From Heloderma charlesbogerti (taxonomy: Eukaryota > Chordata > Lepidosauria > Squamata > Helodermatidae), in assembly GCA_026122225.1 (NCBI GenBank), contig JANEZZ010002694.1, forward strand, positions 620,001 through 684,000: 64,000 bases of DNA, read 5' to 3'. A model generated the notes under the pieces. That model was not told where the DNA came from, ran no database searches, and worked only from the letters and a program-made list of their open reading frames with translations. Below are positions 11,140 to 21,651 of this stretch, one piece after another (position 1 is the first letter of the stretch; each line of letters opens with the position of its first letter). The translations under genes were made by a program, and so were the position numbers.

Positions 11140-11275
11140 AAGGTGCTATTTGTAAAAAAAAACAAACACCAGTACCACTGTGTGTTTCAGAGTCGGTGGA
11201 CTGCATCCTACAGATTCACACAGACTCTGCCTTCCAAACAAACCTAAGTTTCATTTAAACAAAGACTTTCCACTG
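11140..11275. repeat. Unknown repeat, copy 1 of 2
   Basis: Contains cagagtcggtggactgca and cacacagactctgccttcca. It is repeated at 11748-11871 in the same orientation with about 85-90% identity. Family not recognised. Confidence 0.7.
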
Positions 11276-11419
11276 AGCTCTCTCAGGCTGTAGCCTTTCT
11301 CTCCTCATGCCAGGAGCAGTGGGTGTTGCCTTCAACCACTTCCTGCTTCTTCCCAGGAAGCACAACCCACTCAGGCTGAATCCAGTACTTCCTTCATATT
11401 GTTATTACACTGTGTACGG

Positions 11420-11751
11420 CAGGGATGCACAACCTGTAGCCCTCAGCCTAGTTTTATGCATCCCTCAACCTCATTTCAAAAGCCCCCTGCATGGGATCAC
11501 TTCAGGCCCATGGGAAGGTAGAGAGTGAGAGAGAAAAGGGGATGGCAGAAAGAGAAGGGGGCGGCCCTGCTTTGTTGGCCCTGCCCACCACTGGATTTGC
11601 CTTGGTTACCACCAACATGTGCCCCCCCCCCCAGTGACCCATGAGGGAATAAGAACAGAAGAAGAGCCATGCTGGATCAGACCAAGGGTCCATCTAATCC
11701 AGCATTCTGTTCACACAGTAGCCATGACAGAAAAAAGGTTATCCACCCCTA
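11420..11751 (+). mobile_element. hAT-like element remnant with a CR1 fragment inside
   Basis: Left end cagggatgcacaacctg. Right end ggttatccacccct is its expected inverted partner. Between them, 11648-11725 is a 78-bp minus-strand CR1 3' terminus (aagagccatgctggatcag). Target duplication is not preserved, so the limits are approximate. Confidence 0.5.
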
Positions 11752-11871
11752 TCTGTAAAAAAGCAATACCGCTGTGTGCTTCAGAGTCGGTGGACTGCAC
11801 CCTACAGACTCACACAGACTCTGCCTTCCAAAGAAACCTAAGTTTCATTTAAGCAGATCCTTTCCTTCAGA
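11748..11871. repeat. Unknown repeat, copy 2 of 2
   Basis: Near copy of 11140-11275, interrupted just downstream by the hAT element at 11880. Confidence 0.7.
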
Positions 11872-11879
11872 GGCTAAAT

Positions 11880-12221
11880 CAGGGGTGGGCAGCTTCGAGA
11901 GTTCTGGGGGCTGGGTTACCCCTCGCAAGCCTTACACCTTCTGTGGTGCTTTTCGGGGGGGGGGGTTAAAATTGGTATATGGAGTGGCTATGGAGTGCCC
12001 AAAGGGTCAAAAGTATGTTTTCAAGCTAATTTTGACCCTTCAGGTGTTCTGTGGTAGCTACAGAGCATTAAAAGGGTGAAAAAGAGTTCAAAATGGCCGC
12101 TCCGGATGCTATTTTATTTTAAAAACATTGTTGTTGTTTTTACCATTTGGGGGAGGCAGGGGTGCAGCAAGGGACAAAGCGGGGTGCACACAGCCCACAG
12201 GCCACACATTGTGTACCCCTG
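11880..12221 (+). mobile_element. Non-autonomous hAT element, perfect TSD
   Basis: Begins caggggtgggc and ends gtacccctg. It is flanked by a perfect 8-bp duplication ggctaaat at 11872-11879 and 12222-12229. Length 342 bp with no coding capacity. The intact duplication makes this one of the better-defined DNA elements in the window. Confidence 0.85.
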
Positions 12222-12229
12222 GGCTAAAT

Positions 12230-13697
12230 GAACAGTTGCATGACTTGTGGCAGACACAGGCGTAGGCCTCACGGGGAGGCGGCACTTCTGACCAGCGGTG
12301 CTTCTGTCAGAGCACCACCTGGCAGCTGCTCTTACACAATCCTGCCAAACACACATGGCACTGATGGCAAGCATAAGCTGGTCCCATATCTCATTATAGG
12401 AAGTATAAAATATTCCAGCCTGCTAGGAAAGGCTTCTGATAACCCTTTGCAGTTACTGTTGCTTTGCTCAGATATTCTTTTTGATCAGTGACATTGCTCT
12501 TCATTTATTTAGCAAGTCTTTCAACGACAGATTAATAAAGTTGCAGCAAATGAGAGCCGGGCCTCCTACAGCATTTCCTGACATCCTGAACATATGTCTA
12601 CTGACACCCATCCAAGAATAGAACATCCAAGCAAAGAGTATTAAGAAGACACAGGCTGTGCCCACTTGCTCCCATGTCACGGCAGCTGTTGCCAATTACG
12701 ACATTCTAGCAGGAAGTGGAGTGGGATTAAAGCAAGTTTTTTTTAAAAAAAAGTTTTCCAAAGGCTTGTTCTCAGACCAAATAATTTGATTTATAGATTT
12801 TCATTAGAAATCCAGTGTATACATATCAAAGGTACAACAAAGATCAATTTTAATAACTCTGTGCAAGAAAATTAGCAGGGCTTTTCAACTGTACTGGCAG
12901 GCCATGTTGAACAAATGTATTGTTTTCATTACAGTAGTAATCTATATTGTAATGCATACATTGATTTTGTGGCTTTTGTGCAAGGGAAAAGGACAGGCCT
13001 CCCCGTCACATGTTTTTCTGATGTTTGATTCTTTGCCACTGTGACCCGCCAAAGAAGACCTGAAGACTGGCTCCATCGTCATGTCATTAATATTGTCAAT
13101 TGAATTGCCTTTTTAAAAACCAGCACAGCAGAATTTGTCCTTTTGAGTCCATGTATTTTCTGTGCTATTTTGTGTGGATTTTTAAAAAACATTCTCATTT
13201 CTCCCTTTTCTAAAATCTAACAGCAATTGTAACAACAGATAGAAAGCAAAATTGACCATTTGCCTAAAATGATATTTTAACTTATGTGTTTTTAATGTTT
13301 TTTTTTAACATACCTTGAAACCGGGGTAGCTTTTCAGTTTTGTGACTTTGTATCCGCTCCAGTATGGTCAGCTGCCTTGAGCACTAATTTTAGCAGAATG
13401 CCACCCCATAAGGAGGGCAGTCCCCACGTCAGCGTCCTGCCACTGGAGAGGCCTTAGAACAGATTGCACTGCCATTGAATGGATAACCCAAATCAGTGGG
13501 GTGCATAATAGAGCATGCTCTGCAGGTTGTAAGACCTGAGGGGATACATAATGGAAGAAGCGCTCCTCTCTATAAAGCAGAGAGCAGAATCTAATTCACT
13601 TCCTTCTTTCATTACTGTACTGGAAAGTGTTTAAAGTAATCACTTAAGGTCTCTGCCCTGGGGATTTTACAGTCAAAAATCTGACACAGAGGAGATG
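12230..13697. other. Mostly unassigned; weak L2 tail
   Basis: Bases about 13310-13400 (tcagctgccttgagcac) look like a decayed L2 3' tail. The rest is A/T-rich with no recognisable exon or repeat. Confidence 0.4.
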
Positions 13698-16600
13698 GAA
13701 GTTGTGGCGAAGGGGCTTGCGTAACTCAGTGAAGCCATAAGCTATGCCGTGCAGGGCCACCCAAGACGGACAGGTCATGGCAGAGAGTTCTGACAAAATG
13801 TGGTCCACTGGAGAAGGAAATGGCAACCCACTCCAGTATTCTTGCCAAGAAAACCCCATGGAACGTATCACAAGGCTAAAAGAGATGACGCCGGAAGATG
13901 AGCCCCTCAGGTCGGAAGGTGTCCAATATGCTACTGGGGAAGAGCAGAGGGTATTTCCAAGTAGCGCCAGAAAGAGTGAAGCGGCTGGGCCAAAGCCGAA
14001 AGGACACTCAGCTGTGGATGTGTCTGGCGGTGAAAAGAAAATCCGATGCTGTAAAGAACAATATTGTTTAGGAACCTGGAATGTCAGATCAATGAATCAA
14101 GGTAAGCTGGAGGTGGTCAAACATGAGATGGCAAGATTGAACATCGACATCTTGGGAATCAGCGAACTAAAATGGACAGGCATGGGCGAATTTAATTCAG
14201 GTGACCATCATATCTACTATTGTGGGCATGAATCCCTTAGAAGAAATGGAGTAGCACTCATAGTCAACAAAAGGGTGGGAAAAGCAGTACTGGGGTACAA
14301 TCTTAAAAATGATAGAATGATCTCAGTACGAATCCAAGGCAAACCATTCAACATCACAGTAATTCAAGTCTATGTCCCAACCACTGAGGCCAAAGAAGCT
14401 GAGGTTGATCGGTTCTATGAAGACCTACAACACCTTCTAGAACTAACACCAAAAAAAGATGTCCTCTTCATCATAGGGGATTGGAATGCTAAAGTAGGAA
14501 GTCAAGAAATCACCGGGATAACAGGCAGGCATGGCCTTGGTGTACAAAATGAAGCAGGACAAAAGCTAATAGAGTTTTGCCAAGAGAACATGCTGATCAT
14601 AGCAAACACTCTTTTCCAACAGCACAAGAGGCGACTCTACACATGGACGTCACCAGATGGTCAATATCGAAATCAGATTGATTATGTCCTTTGCAGCCAA
14701 AGATGGAGAAGCTCCATACAGTCAGTAAAAACAAGACCTGGAGCTGACTGTGGCTCAGATCATGAGCTGCTTCTTGCAAAATTTCGGCTGAAATTGAAGA
14801 ACGTCGGGAAAACCACTAAACCGTTCAGGTATGACCTAAATCATATCCCTGATGAATATACAGTGGAGGTGAGGAATAGATTTCAGGGATTAGACCTGAT
14901 AGACAGAGTGCCTGAGGAACTATGGACGGAGGTCCGTAACATTGTTCAAGAGGCAGCAACGAAATCCGTCCCAAAGAAAAAGAAATGCAAGAAAGCCAAG
15001 TGGCTGTCTGATGAGGCTTTACAAGTAGCTCATGAAAGAAGGGAAGCGAAAAGCAAGGGAGAAAGGGGAAGATATATCCAACTGAATGCAGAGTTCCAGA
15101 GAATAGCAAGGAGAGACAAGAAGGCCTTCTTAAATGAACAATGCAAAGAAATCGAGGAAAACAACAGAATGGGAAAGACTAGAGATCTCTTCAAGAAAAT
15201 TGGAGATCTCAAGGGAACGTTTTGTGCAAAGACGGGCATGATAAAGGACAAAGAAGGCAGGGACCTAACAGAAGCAGATGAGATTAAGAAGAGGTGGCAA
15301 GAATACACAGAAGAACTATACAGGAAAGATCTGAATGTCCCTGATAGCCATGATAGTGCGGTCACTGAACTTGAGCCGGACATCCTAGAGAGTGAAGTCA
15401 AGTGGGCCTTAGGAAGCATTAGTAACAACAAAGCTAGCGGAGATGACAGTATTCCAGCCGAGCTATTTAAAATCCTAAAAGATGATGCTGTTAAAGTGCT
15501 GCATTCAATATGCCAACAAATCTGGAACACTCAACAGTGGCCACAAGATTGGAAAAGGTCAGTTTACATTCCAATTCCAAAGAAGGGCAATGCCAAAGAG
15601 TGTTCAAACTACCGCACAATTGCGCTCATTTCACACGCCAGCAAGGTGATGCTCAAAATCCTACAAGCTAGGCTTCAGCAGTATGCGAACCGAGAACTAC
15701 CGGAAGTACAAGCTGGGTTTCGAAGAGGCAGAGGAACTAGAGATCAAATCGCCAACATTCGCTGCATCATGGAGAAAGCAAGAGAATTCCAGAAAAACGT
15801 CTATTTCTGCTTCATTGACTACGCTAAAGCCTTTGATTGTGTGGATCACAACAAACTCTGGCAAATTCTTAAAGTGATGGGAGTACCAGACCACCTTACC
15901 TGTCTCCTGAGAAACCTGTACGAGGGTCAAGAAGCAACAGTAAGAACCAGAGATGGAACAACCGATTGGTTCAAAATTGGGAAAGGAGTACGACAAGGCT
16001 GCATATTGTCACCCTGCTTATTTAACTTATATGCAGAGTACATCATGAGAAATGCCGGGTTGGATGAATCACAGGTCGGAATTAAGATTGCCGGGAGAAT
16101 TATCAACAACCTCCGATATGCAGATGATACCACCCTAATGGCAGAAAGCGAAGAGGATCTCAAGAGCCTCTTGTTGCGGGTGAAAGAGGAGAGTGCAAAA
16201 GCTGGTTTGAAACTCAACATTAAAAAAACTAAGATCATGGCATCTGGCCCTATCACTTCCTGGCATATAGAAGGGGAAGAAATGGAAGCAGTGACAGATT
16301 TTACTTTCTTGGGCTCCAAGATCACCGCAGACGGTGACTGTAGCCATGAAATTAAAAGACGCTTGCTCCTTGGGAGGAAAGCTATGGCAAACCTAGACAG
16401 CATAGTAAGAAGCAGAGACATCACCTTGCCGACAAAGGTCCGTCTAATCAAAGCTATGGTTTTCCCAGTAGTAATGTATGGCTGTGAGAGCTGGACTATA
16501 AGGAAGGCTGAGCGCCGAAGAATTGATGCTTTCGAACTGTGGTGCTGGAGAAGACTCTTACGAGTCCCCTGGACTGCAAGGAGGTCAAATCAGTCCATCC

Positions 16601-16907
16601 TAAAGGAAATCAACCCTGACTGCTCATTGGAAGGACAGATACTGAAGCTGAAGCTCCAATATTTTGGCCACCTAATGCGAAGAGAAAATTCCCTGGAAAA
16701 GACCCTGATGCTGGGAAAGACTGAAGGCAAAAGGAGAAGGGGACGGCAGAGGATGAGATGGCTAGATAGCATCACTGATGCCATGAGTATGAACTTGAGC
16801 ACGCTCCGGGAGAGAGCGCAGGACAGGAAGGCCTGGCGTGCTATGGTCCATGGGGTCACGAAGAGTCGGACACGACTGAACGACTGAACAACAACAACAA
16901 CAACAAT
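13698..16907 (+). mobile_element. BovB (RTE-clade) LINE, near full length
   Basis: Starts inside the BovB 5' leader (gttgtggcgaagg) and ends with the family's characteristic tail gagtcggacacgactgaacg followed by aac repeats. Compared with the copies at 21439 and 31347 it lacks only the first ~24 leader bases. It carries one uninterrupted ORF. BovB is known for patchy spread between squamates and ruminants. No clear target duplication is seen. Confidence 0.95.
13744..16887 (+). CDS. BovB ORF2: endonuclease-reverse transcriptase, intact
   Basis: A 1047-residue protein that would nick target DNA and copy its own RNA by target-primed reverse transcription. An apurinic/apyrimidinic-type endonuclease spans residues about 107-350: TWN at 111-113, catalytic Glu141 (SELKW), GDWNAKVG at 245-252 and SDH at 338-340. 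Reverse transcriptase spans about 560-900: Asp692 in FIDYAKAFD, QGCILSPCLFN at 751-761, and the catalytic YADD at 792-795. The C-terminal region is rich in Trp and Arg and ends KSRTRLND, overlapping the conserved 3' terminus. The start at 13744 is the first ATG; the first ~100 residues have no known domain and translation could begin later. No stop or frameshift is present, unlike the two sister copies, so it may be a recent insertion. Activity is inferred only. Confidence 0.92.
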   Translation: MPCRATQDGQVMAESSDKMWSTGEGNGNPLQYSCQENPMERITRLKEMTPEDEPLRSEGVQYATGEEQRVFPSSARKSEAAGPKPKGHSAVDVSGGEKKIRCCKEQYCLGTWNVRSMNQGKLEVVKHEMARLNIDILGISELKWTGMGEFNSGDHHIYYCGHESLRRNGVALIVNKRVGKAVLGYNLKNDRMISVRIQGKPFNITVIQVYVPTTEAKEAEVDRFYEDLQHLLELTPKKDVLFIIGDWNAKVGSQEITGITGRHGLGVQNEAGQKLIEFCQENMLIIANTLFQQHKRRLYTWTSPDGQYRNQIDYVLCSQRWRSSIQSVKTRPGADCGSDHELLLAKFRLKLKNVGKTTKPFRYDLNHIPDEYTVEVRNRFQGLDLIDRVPEELWTEVRNIVQEAATKSVPKKKKCKKAKWLSDEALQVAHERREAKSKGERGRYIQLNAEFQRIARRDKKAFLNEQCKEIEENNRMGKTRDLFKKIGDLKGTFCAKTGMIKDKEGRDLTEADEIKKRWQEYTEELYRKDLNVPDSHDSAVTELEPDILESEVKWALGSISNNKASGDDSIPAELFKILKDDAVKVLHSICQQIWNTQQWPQDWKRSVYIPIPKKGNAKECSNYRTIALISHASKVMLKILQARLQQYANRELPEVQAGFRRGRGTRDQIANIRCIMEKAREFQKNVYFCFIDYAKAFDCVDHNKLWQILKVMGVPDHLTCLLRNLYEGQEATVRTRDGTTDWFKIGKGVRQGCILSPCLFNLYAEYIMRNAGLDESQVGIKIAGRIINNLRYADDTTLMAESEEDLKSLLLRVKEESAKAGLKLNIKKTKIMASGPITSWHIEGEEMEAVTDFTFLGSKITADGDCSHEIKRRLLLGRKAMANLDSIVRSRDITLPTKVRLIKAMVFPVVMYGCESWTIRKAERRRIDAFELWCWRRLLRVPWTARRSNQSILKEINPDCSLEGQILKLKLQYFGHLMRRENSLEKTLMLGKTEGKRRRGRQRMRWLDSITDAMSMNLSTLRERAQDRKAWRAMVHGVTKSRTRLND

Positions 16908-17821
16908 GCATTGATGTCAGTTACATGGACATAGACTTAGCTGCAGTGGGGCATGGCGATTGAGGGGTTATGCCAAAACATGGAAGAAGTAGTTTTGGGA
17001 AAGGATTTGAAGTGAGACACATGGCATCACACAAATGGCAGATCCAGGTGTCATGGGCAGTTTTCCAAAGAAAAGAAATGCCTCCTTTTAATACATAATC
17101 AATGCACTATAAGGCAAAGAAAAAATGAGAAGAAAATTGAATGTTTGGTTCTTCGCCTCAGATTTGTGGCCATGGCAATAGCAGATCAGCCACTGAAAAG
17201 TGTCAGATGGAATAAGAGTTAAATGTATAGTTCATCAGTTCCAGTGTGCCATATTCCCGATCACAGAGTATCAATTCTACTCCAGTTTAATTCTGTGTCA
17301 GTTGTGTATGAAATAGACAGTTTGCTTAATGCAGGGGAAAAGACAGAGATCCAATGCTTTGTCAGGGAAAAAAATGATTCAGAACAGTGCACCTGAAAGG
17401 TTGCAAAGCACCCTACAGAGACCATAGCTGGAATGTGTTGATCTAAAGAGTTTCCTTTCCATTACCTTTGGTTAATGGGGGAAATGGTCCCTCTCCCTGG
17501 CTCTGCTTTATTAATATGTGTAAATGAGGCGTGGTGTATATTTAGACCGCAAAGTAATTATAACAGTATTCAATGGGAACATTACTAGGAGCTAATTCCT
17601 AGAAACTCTTTCGAAGCTTTACTTACACAGACAGTGCCAAGGAGATTGTAAAAAGCCAGCCAAAAGCTTCCTCGACGCCCACAACCCATTGCGGCTGTTG
17701 TGGTTGACCAGCATCTGTTTCTCATGGCCATGGTGCTGGAACAATCCTGTGAGGCCACTAACTGGTTCTAAGTGGTCATATCTTGTATGTACATATGGCC
17801 CCATCACATAGCCTCTGAATG
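16908..17821. other. No recognisable feature
   Basis: Non-coding sequence downstream of BovB with no exon or repeat recognised. Confidence 0.45.
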
Positions 17822-17894
17822 CTGTTGTGAACTGCCCAGACAGCTTCATTTACTGAGCAGTATTGAAATGTAATAAATAAATAAATAAATAAAA
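17822..17894 (+). mobile_element. L2-like LINE 3' terminus
   Basis: Contains gtgaactgcccagacagctt followed by an (aaat)n tail, the standard L2-like 3' end. Compare its inverse at 49087-49157. Only the last ~70 bp is present. Confidence 0.65.
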
Positions 17895-18639
17895 AGGGAC
17901 AGGGGGGGGACTAGCCAGTGTGACCTTGAGACCACCTCTCACCCTGAAAGAATGTGTGAAGGGATTCAAATGTTCCCCCACACACCCTTTCATTGTGCAG
18001 GAATGACATTTGGGAAATGGGGAAAGGATTCCAGACTTCGAAATCTCGCCTGCGTTGAGATTTGTTACTTGTTAATTAAGTCAAATATCCACTGCCAGAT
18101 AAAATAATAATTTATTCGTCTTGATAGCAGGAATAATATTGCACAGTATAAGCTGATAATTGCCTATGCAGTGTTTTCAAGTACAACAAAGGGAAACGGG
18201 GATTTGACAAGACTTATTTATTTCTGGAGGTTTTTTTAGTTATTGGCTGACCCAGTTTTATTTTGGAAAGGATGAGCATTTCCATTGGAATTCACTCTTG
18301 AAAACTAGCATCTGACTGCAGCTTTGAAAGGAAATATTTAATTTGGCACAGATCGTTAATAATGGTTACTAACAAACTAAAATGACTGAAAAATAACTAA
18401 GCCAAAGACTACGAGGAAAGAAAATCATTACTGCTTATGGAACCATTCCCATTTGGCATTTAATTGTCAGATTAGCAGTTGAGAAATTAGGATAATATTC
18501 TATGAAACTAGTCTTTGATTCACCAGCCAAGCTTTTAGATCTTTGTATTGTGACCACTTTATCTTAATGTGTGTGGAAAAGCTGTACTTCGGCAAACCAG
18601 ACACTACAATCAGCCTTCCCCATGCAGATGGGTAGGACT
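17895..18639. other. No recognisable feature
   Basis: A/T-rich sequence. No exon or repeat recognised. Confidence 0.45.
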
Positions 18640-19350
18640 ACAACTTTTCAATTTATTCATAAATGATCTGGAGTTCAGAGTAACCAGTAAAGTGGCCACG
18701 TTTGCTGAAACACCAAAATACTTAGAGTGGTTAAAACCAAAAGGATCTCTTCAAACTGGAAAGGGCCAGCTAAAATGATTAAGGGGCTGGAGCAACTCCC
18801 CAATGAAGGAAGGTTACAACAGCTGGGATTGTTTAGCTTGGAAAAAAGAAGGGTGCGGGGAGACATGATACAGGTGTGCAAAACTATGCATGGTGTGGAG
18901 AAAGTGGATAGGGATACATTTTTCTCCCTCTCTCAAAATACTAGAACCCGGGGTCATCCCACAAAATTGATTGGTGGGAGATTCAGGACAGATAAAAGGA
19001 AGGACTTCTTCACACAGCGCATAGTCAAACTATGGAATTCGCTATCACAAGATGCTATCACAAGATGGCCATTTGGATGGCTTTAAAAGGGCACTGGACA
19101 CATTCATGGAGGAGAAGGCTACTGATGGCTACTAATCCTGATGGCTATATGATACATCTAGTATCAGAGGCAGTATACCTATGTACACCAGCAGTTGCTG
19201 GGGAACATGAGCCGGAGGGTACTGTTGCACTCCTGACCTGCTTGTGGGTTTCCTGTGGGAAGCTGGTTGGCCACTGTGTAAACAGCATACTGGACTAGGT
19301 GGACCCTTGGTCTGATCCAGCATGGCTCTTGTTACGTTCTTATATTCTTA
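18640..19350 (+). mobile_element. CR1 LINE, 3' part with pol C-terminus (dead)
   Basis: The first segment encodes FNLFINDLE, the helix just before the RT active site. The site itself is ruined: where FADD is expected the frame reads FAET. After an internal deletion a second ORF (18727-19086) encodes LGLFSLEKRR, GDMIQV and FRTDKRKDFFTQR motifs and a KLWNSL C-terminus, all typical of CR1. The 3' UTR ends with ggtctgatccagcatggctc and ttcttatattctta. It is 5' truncated, as most CR1 copies are. Confidence 0.88.
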
Positions 19351-19410
19351 ACTCCCATCAGCCAAGGGCCATGCTGTCTGGGGATGATGGAACTTGTAGT
19401 CCAACACACC
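19351..19410. mobile_element. hAT MITE fragment
   Basis: Contains cccatcagccaagggccatg and gatgatggaacttgtagtcc, the core of the family seen complete at 44964-45081. Confidence 0.5.
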
Positions 19411-19635
19411 CAATCCTTCATATTCACATTTTCTTGGGAGTACATCGCATTGATTTCAGTGGGATGTAATTTCAAGGAACCATGCATAGGGCTGCAGTCT
19501 TAACATTATACTGATAATATTTCTTATTAATATGAATTGTTCAGTTGAAGGTTCAAACAGATTGCCTGCAGCATTCTCAGGAGGTATCCATTTGGAGCTA
19601 GAATATTTGGGCTTTCAGTAGTGCTTTAAAAGATT

Positions 19636-19707
19636 ATTATTATTATTATTTCTTCTTCTTCTTCTTCTTCTTCTTCTTCTTCTTCTTCTTCTTCTTCTTC
19701 TTCTTCT
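19636..19707. repeat. Microsatellite (att)n then (ttc)n
   Basis: About six ATT units run into about nineteen TTC units. The pure pyrimidine/purine tract produces a spurious poly-Arg reading frame on the minus strand. Confidence 0.95.
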
Positions 19708-19814
19708 AAATTTACTGTGACTCAGTGAAACAACCTTGAAAAACAAAGCAAACCTAGAGGGTGAAAGAGATCTGTAGAATGAGCAAAAGTGCAAAAGACT
19801 CATAAAACCGCTGC

Positions 19815-20073
19815 ACTTTATTTATTATTTATTTATTTATTGCATTTATACCCCGCCTTTTTTCCTCTTGCAAGGAACCCAAGGCGGCTTACATTATCCT
19901 CCTCCTCTCCATTTTATCCTCACAACAACAACCCTGTGAGGTGGGTTGGGCTGAGAGTCTGTGACTGGCCCAAAGTCACCCAGTGAGCTTCCATGGCTGA
20001 GCAGGGACTAGAACCCGGATCTCCCAGCTCCCAGTCCAACACTCTTGCCACTACACCACACTGGCTCTCTAAG
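19815..20073 (-). mobile_element. tRNA-derived CORE-SINE (MIR-type), near full length
   Basis: On the minus strand it starts with a tRNA-like head (gagccagtgtggtgtagtgg and a B-box-like ggttctag). The CORE block with gaggataaaatgg follows. It ends in an LINE-like tail (aaggcggggtataaatgc and attt repeats). Relatives are at 48500-48727 and, as fragments, at 2846, 35085 and 56960. Confidence 0.8.
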
Positions 20074-20432
20074 ATGCACTTAGAGTCTCAGAGTATAAGT
20101 GTTTCACTCATTCAGAACAATTGAAATACATTACATACAATCTTCACCACTCAAAATAAGCACACAATTTGTGATGAGTACATAGAACTTCAAAAGACTT
20201 TAATATTTTAATTACAGCTCATATTATGTTTTTCATTTTCTACTCTTTTTGTAATCATGCTTCTTTCATAACTCCTCTGAAAAGGTAAGATAGGTAGATA
20301 ACAAAACCTTAGCATACAGGGAAGTTACTACAAATTGCCATTTTGGCTATTTGGTCATTCCTGTCTTTAATGTATTATTTTGAACAACGTATTCAGATAG
20401 CAGTGAACTACAAGACTATAGGAACCTGTATT
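20074..20432. other. Unassigned A/T-rich sequence
   Basis: No feature recognised. Confidence 0.45.
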
Positions 20433-20850
20433 TAGGGATGTATGAGAATTTTGCTGTTGCTTGCAAAACATGCGAGCATGCCCAGTTTGATGCTCTGAAC
20501 ATGAGCATCTGTCTGCCAAAAATATTCACAAATTGTCACACATGTGCTCACATTCATCTTGTTCCTGAGTCTCAGTTTGACTTGCGTAAATTTCATAATG
20601 CATGCAAATTTCCTCAGTAAACTGAACCAGCCCAGTTTTAGTCTATGGAGGAAACTTGCACAAATTAGGAGATTTATGCAGATTACAGGAGATCTTTGCA
20701 AATCTCCCAACCACCATTCAATTCACGCAAATTTCCTGTTCACTCAGAACAAGCAGCGATCTCAAATGGAAATGGGAATCAGGCACAAGATAGGCGGCAA
20801 GACGATGTTTGGAGAATACTGGAGATCTTGAACATTGCTCGTTCATCCCT
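20433..20850. mobile_element. Non-autonomous hAT-like element
   Basis: Left end tagggatgtatgag and right end ctcgttcatccct are inverted, the same terminal pattern as at 30666-31163 and 37667-38073. The target duplication is unclear. The interior repeats caaatttcct and gcaaatctcc-type words and has no ORF. Confidence 0.55.
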
Positions 20851-21288
20851 CCCTGCCCACAGTAATCTTATTCCTGAACCAGTTCACACAATACAACTGC
20901 TACTCAGGAGTCGCTCCCTTGATTAGCCATTACCTTCCCAGTAATTGGCATGCAGATCACATGGACTGAATCTAGTGGAACATCCTCCCATGTAAAGATG
21001 TGTAGGATCTGCCTGTACATCTTACAATTTTAGCAAACAGTGCAAACCTACCAGATGGAGGACTGTGTCAAATGGCAATTACAAAGAATATATAGGGGGA
21101 GGGATCGCTTGACACCTCTTGCTATGTACTGCCCAAGACATACTCTAAACAATCCACAGATGTTGCCAAAACATTGAGGGCCAAAAGTCTTGTCAACTTC
21201 TCCTTGAAAAGGGCTTCTCCTTTTCAAAGGAGAAATGCAGATGTCTTCCAAGCCCAAATGGGATGTCAACAGATGTTTTTGCACTGCA
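20851..21288. other. No recognisable feature
   Basis: No exon, RNA gene or repeat end recognised. A small inverted repeat lies near 21200-21225 (tccttgaaaagg/ccttttcaaagga). Confidence 0.45.
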
Positions 21289-21373
21289 TGTATGCCTGTC
21301 TACTCAAAAGTAAGTCCCACTGAGTTCATCAGGATTTACTCTCAGGTAGATGTGTAGAGGATTGCAGCCTTAG
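21289..21373. mobile_element. Short TIR element (aagtaagtccc family)
   Basis: Contains ctactcaaaagtaagtccca and agaggattgcagcctta, family ends seen also at 7312, 8575 and 36316. Confidence 0.55.
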
Positions 21374-21651
21374 TAACTGGGTAATACTCTGAATAACAAG
21401 CTGCCGGAATCTATTGTTATGGCTATATTGGGATGGCTTGTTGTTCAGTCGTTAAGTCGTGTCCGACTCGTCATGACCCCATGGACCATAGCATGCCAGG
21501 CCTTCCTGTCCTCCGTTCTCTCCCAGAGTGTGCTCAAGTTCATATTCATTACATTGGTGATGCTATCTAGCCATCTCATCCTCTGCCGTCCCCTTCTCCT
21601 TTTGCCTTCAATCTTTCCCAGCATCAGGGTCTATTCCAGAGAGTTTTCTCT

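Noticed and set aside
15030..15530. Long antisense ORFs across BovB (also 15927-16451, 22787-23380, 33721-34245)
   Set aside because: They mirror the RT coding strand and encode Ser/Leu-rich protein with no domain; shadows of the sense frame.
19615..19803. Poly-arginine ORF
   Set aside because: Translation of the (ttc)n microsatellite.
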